DNA of 64,000 bases from Bacteroidota bacterium. Lineage in GTDB: Bacteria > Bacteroidota > Bacteroidia > Chitinophagales > Saprospiraceae. The notes beneath the pieces were generated by a model. The model saw only the letters and a program-made list of their open reading frames with translations, searched no databases and was not told the DNA's origin. The position numbers and the translations under genes are program-made. The DNA lies in NCBI GenBank assembly GCA_030147525.1, contig JASBVF010000010.1:124001-188000 (forward strand), read 5' to 3'. Numbering within the stretch: the first letter of the stretch is position 1; each line of letters begins with the position of its first letter. Shown in pieces: positions 60,904 through 64,000 of this stretch.

Positions 60904-61338
60904 CAGGCTTGTGTGACTTCGATGGTAAAAAATTATTGCACCGGATTTGTTGCTTTATCAGGGCAGATACGGAGGCTTTACGATCGGACTTTTTAAAATA
61001 AAAACTTTTGAATCATTAAAAATAAACTACATAACCGGGTATTTACGCTGGTATTTTAAAGGGTAAGATTTGAAAAATATCAGGTACGCCCCTCATTTTT
61101 CAATTGTTGGTAAGGTATTTGGATGGTGATTTTTAGATATCCCTTTTTATTTACCGATTCTCCCTCATCACAAGTTTGAAATTTGATATTCCCCCCCCCC
61201 TCCTGAATAACACGGTTTTCCCGTACCCCCTGCGAGTTTTTTCAGGTGTAAAATGAACTATGAATCTGCTTATTGCCATATAACCCCTGGTCCTTGAGCA
61301 AAATTTGTCTTAATGACAAATGAGATTAGCAAACACTT
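60904..61338 (+). promoter_or_regulatory. Leader of the last gene, with C10 run and inverted repeat
   Basis: This 435-bp AT-rich spacer has no gene. A run of ten C (61191-61200) followed by TCCTG lies about 140 nt before the start. An inverted repeat, ATTTGTC (61303-61309) with GACAAAT (61315-61321) and a 5-nt spacer, lies 18 nt before the ATG and could be an operator or a hairpin over the leader. No terminator for the 5548-aa gene was recognised. Confidence 0.5.
61191..61200 (+). repeat. C10 homopolymer in the leader
   Basis: Exactly ten consecutive C residues, bounded by T on both sides, upstream of the final surface-protein gene. Runs of this length are prone to slippage; whether it lies within a promoter is unknown. 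Confidence 0.95.
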
Positions 61339-64000
61339 ATGATGAAAGCTGAACAAACTTTAACTAAAACAGGAATGAAGCATACGATATGCGGGAGGTA
61401 TAGATCTCCGGGCAGAGGCCGCTTATTTCGTCTGCCATTCTGCTCCGGCTTTACTGACCCCCTGTCAGGACTTGCTTCCGGGCGGGTTCTTCTCAAGAAC
61501 CTTGTCTTTATTTTTACAATCCTGTTGCACTTCAACTACGGAAGAGCCGATAACTCACTTCTGCTGTTACCGCCGGGGAATACTAATGGGCAAATTTTAA
61601 CCCATCAGTTTGAAACCAGACTTGGTATCACTTTATCGGTTCATCAGAACAATGAAAGACTTCTGTCGCTGAACAGGCCGGCTGGAATAAAAATCAACAA
61701 CACGGTCGGAGGAATTCAAGCGCATCATTTTGCAAATTTTTCATCTAACCAAATCGTAGGAATTCCGGTGATATTACCGAAATTCCATCTTGGGTTTGCT
61801 AACATCACTAATTCATTACTTTCCGAAAATAAAACTACATGTGAAGAAAATTTCTACACGACTGAAAATGAAAGCCTGAACTTCCAGTTTGTCGCTGAAA
61901 TCTGCGACAACGGCATCGACGACGACGGCGACGGCCTCATCGATCATGCCGATCCCGACTGTCCGGGAGTTACCAAGCAGCTCTACCTTTCCGATCCTTC
62001 TCAGGCACTCGACCGGGTACATCCCGGGCTGGTGTCGCCGGTGGATAATACGACAGCTTCGACCTCGCCGTTGGTTGTTGGAACCGGGGCGGCGGGTGCG
62101 TTCGGTACGCCGGTGGATATTTCCAACCAACTTGGTGATAACTCCATCACGCCGGATGTTGCAGTGTATGAGTCGGGTGGAACGGAGACAGTTCACATGG
62201 TTTTTAACAGTAAAAAATCAGGTGCGTCAAAGCGCAATATCTACTATTCCGGCAAGACCGGCGCCGGCGCATGGACTGCACCCGTGCTGATCAGCAGCGA
62301 TGCGTTTAACAATGATGCGCAGAGCTATCCTTCTGTCGCTGTGGATGCCAATAACAAAGTCCATGTAGTGTATGCCCATAAAAACGGAGCAACTGACAGC
62401 AAGATCAATATTTACTACGTAACCAATGCCAGCGGCTCATGGAGTGCGCCGGTAAGGATAAGCAGTAATTCATTTGGCGAGGACGCCTTTACGCCTGATA
62501 TAGCATTGGATGCAAGCGGAAAGGCTTATGTTGCGTACACACACAGAAACGGCTCTACCGATTCCAAGATCAATATTTACTATGTGACCAATGCCGGTGG
62601 TTCCTGGAGTGCGCCGGTAAGGATAAGCAGTAATTCATTTGGCAATGACGCTTTACAAAATCCTGCTATTGCGGTGGACGCTTCCAATAAAGCGCATGTT
62701 GCATTTTCGCATAGAAACGGTTCTACCGATTCCAAGATCAATATTTACTATGTGACCAATGCCAGCGGCTCCTGGAGTTCGCCGGCCCGCATCAGCAACG
62801 ATAGTTTCAACCAGGATGCAAGGTCAAATCCTTCCATTGCCATCGACGGCAATGGAAAACCGCACGTGGTGTATGGTCATAAAAACGGATCGACCGATTC
62901 GAAAGTGAATATTTACTACGTAAACAAAACGGGCGCTTCCTGGAGCAGCCCCGTCAATGTAAGTGGTGATATCAATGGGCAGGACTCCTTCAATCCGGAT
63001 CTGGCGATGAGTGCCACTGGTACTATCCGGGTCGCTTTCTCGAATATTTCGACCAATGTGTTTTACACGGAAAATTCAGGTTCGGGTGGCAGTTGGATTG
63101 CCCCGGTTGATATCAACCCGGCGACGCCGACCAAAAGCACGGATGGCGACAACCCGGCCGTTGCAGTTTCCAGCTCGCTGGTCCACGTGGTTTACCAGGA
63201 CAAGCATGTTACCTTAAGCGGCGATATCGATGTCTGGCACATCAGCGCCCCGGTTTCGCCGGTTGCTACGACTATGACGTTTACACAGGCTCCGTCGATG
63301 TGCAGTCCGCTGACGATCAAAGCAGGACAGCCCATCACCATTACCACCTATGTTTCGATCATCAGCGGCACCATGCCTGCTTCACCGGCTATTTCGGCTG
63401 TTCTGAAATACGGCTCAACGAATATTATTACGCTCAACAATCCAACCTACAACAGCGGCACAGGTATTCTGACCTGGACCGGTACGCTTGGTTCCGCCGT
63501 GACGGTACCGGCCGGGCAGGCGGTTGCCCTGCAGCTTACGACGGCACAGACGGGAGTTTCCTTCAGAATAGACTACGATAGTCAAACAAAACCCTCGAAG
63601 ATTGACCTGCCTGTTTCAACTTATATCGACATCACTTCATTTGCGATGTACGATGCTCCTTATCCGGGGGGCAGTATCATCTCAAATGCAAGTGCCGGTT
63701 CGACGGTGTACCTGCGGGCGGCAGTAACGGATCCTTTCGGATCGAGCGATATCACGGGTCTGAATATTTCCATCACCCCACCCGGCAGTTCGGTTGCCGC
63801 TACTTCGGTTGCCACTGCGGGTTGTACCCGTACCTATGAATATCCGTGGGTGGTGCCAGCCGGTGGTGGTACTTACAATATGCTGGCAACTGCCAGAGAA
63901 GGCTACGAAAACACTGTAACAGATGTTTTCCCTTTGACTATCAGTTTTTGTTCTCCTGTCATCGGCGACCCGGTTTTCACCGCAGGTGCGTCTTCCAACC
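61339..64000 (+). CDS. Secreted mosaic surface protein, 3' truncated by the window edge
   Basis: The frame is open from tandem ATGs at 61339/61342 to the window end (887 codons). The N-region before the hydrophobic signal (NLVFIFTILLHF, about residues 55-66) is unusually long at about 54 residues. After about 110 low-complexity residues comes a Cys-bounded NGIDDDGDGLIDHADPDC loop (near 190), as in the 2719-aa protein. VTKQLYLSDPSQALDR follows directly at 61972. The insert (about 62100-63260) is a propeller-like array of near-identical 55-57 residue blades (INIYYVTNASGSWSAPVRIS; PxIAxDxxxKxHVxY), resembling sialidase/BNR-type repeats. The APSMCSPLTIKAG module runs from 63280 to about 63950, and SPVIGDPVFTAGASSN begins an Ig-like array like those in the 5548-aa gene. 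The C-terminus is not visible. A dockerin-like tail as in its neighbours is likely but unproven. Confidence 0.9.
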   Translation, partial: MMKAEQTLTKTGMKHTICGRYRSPGRGRLFRLPFCSGFTDPLSGLASGRVLLKNLVFIFTILLHFNYGRADNSLLLLPPGNTNGQILTHQFETRLGITLSVHQNNERLLSLNRPAGIKINNTVGGIQAHHFANFSSNQIVGIPVILPKFHLGFANITNSLLSENKTTCEENFYTTENESLNFQFVAEICDNGIDDDGDGLIDHADPDCPGVTKQLYLSDPSQALDRVHPGLVSPVDNTTASTSPLVVGTGAAGAFGTPVDISNQLGDNSITPDVAVYESGGTETVHMVFNSKKSGASKRNIYYSGKTGAGAWTAPVLISSDAFNNDAQSYPSVAVDANNKVHVVYAHKNGATDSKINIYYVTNASGSWSAPVRISSNSFGEDAFTPDIALDASGKAYVAYTHRNGSTDSKINIYYVTNAGGSWSAPVRISSNSFGNDALQNPAIAVDASNKAHVAFSHRNGSTDSKINIYYVTNASGSWSSPARISNDSFNQDARSNPSIAIDGNGKPHVVYGHKNGSTDSKVNIYYVNKTGASWSSPVNVSGDINGQDSFNPDLAMSATGTIRVAFSNISTNVFYTENSGSGGSWIAPVDINPATPTKSTDGDNPAVAVSSSLVHVVYQDKHVTLSGDIDVWHISAPVSPVATTMTFTQAPSMCSPLTIKAGQPITITTYVSIISGTMPASPAISAVLKYGSTNIITLNNPTYNSGTGILTWTGTLGSAVTVPAGQAVALQLTTAQTGVSFRIDYDSQTKPSKIDLPVSTYIDITSFAMYDAPYPGGSIISNASAGSTVYLRAAVTDPFGSSDITGLNISITPPGSSVAATSVATAGCTRTYEYPWVVPAGGGTYNMLATAREGYENTVTDVFPLTISFCSPVIGDPVFTAGASSN
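62230..63070 (+). repeat. Near-identical propeller-blade repeats of 165-171 bp
   Basis: The AAG codon opening the blade strand recurs at 62230, 62401, 62566, 62734 and 62902 (spacings 171, 165, 168, 168 bp). The stretch at 62466-62640 (GCGCCGGTAAGGATAAGCAG and flanks) is repeated almost unchanged. The pattern KINIYYVTNAxGSWSxP recurs in the protein. The near-identity of the central units points to recent duplication or gene conversion. Confidence 0.9.

Overview
The window is a 64 kb island of giant secreted or surface-anchored proteins. No housekeeping gene, RNA gene, transposase, CRISPR array or secretion-machinery gene is visible. The organism is almost certainly a member of the Bacteroidota, most likely of the Saprospirales (Saprospira/Lewinella/Haliscomenobacter type). 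This rests on gliding-motility (type B) and type A C-terminal sorting domains of the type IX secretion system (T9SS), GEVED domains, SprB-like repeats, a CotH/PKD/lamin-tail protein, and starts that mostly lack a Shine-Dalgarno sequence. The genus is inference.

Layout. (1) nt 1-17081, plus strand: the 3' part of a large adhesin with a type B sorting domain; a 2154-aa SdrD/GEVED protein; a 637-aa DUF11/GEVED protein; and a 1058-aa adhesin with a type B sorting domain. (2) nt 17192-34697, minus strand: two paralogous Cys-rich/SdrD proteins (1523 and 1745 aa) flank a CotH-family protein and a beta-helix/HYR protein. All four end in a type A sorting domain. Convergent transcription meets at a strong bidirectional terminator near 17129-17156. 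(3) nt 34698-35914: a divergent 1.2 kb spacer with hairpins and at most one small membrane ORF. (4) nt 35915-64000, plus strand: a 2719-aa protein, a 5548-aa protein and the first 887 codons of a third. They share IgGFc-like, Ca-loop, lectin-like and other modules. The two complete ones end in a dockerin-like C-terminal module instead of either canonical sorting domain.

How the genes fit together. Every confident product is a predicted exported multidomain beta-sandwich protein, so the locus looks like a surface-display or adhesin island built by domain shuffling. Sorting signals sort by block: type B on genes 1 and 5 of the left block, a short shared Cys/CLPV tail on the two genes between them, type A on all minus-strand genes, and a duplicated Asp-rich dockerin-like tail on the right-hand giants. 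The most striking observation is a recurrent cassette in the right block. A conserved LYLSDPxQALDR motif and a conserved LCSxLTIKAG module bracket a different folded insert each time (four cassettes, four inserts). Other points are near-identical internal DNA repeats, a 78-residue Ser-Gly tract, a C10 run before the last gene, and a CotH domain split by a PKD/Cys insertion.

Limits: all domain names come from reading the translations and from memory. No profile or structure search was run, boundaries are approximate, and binding targets are unknown.
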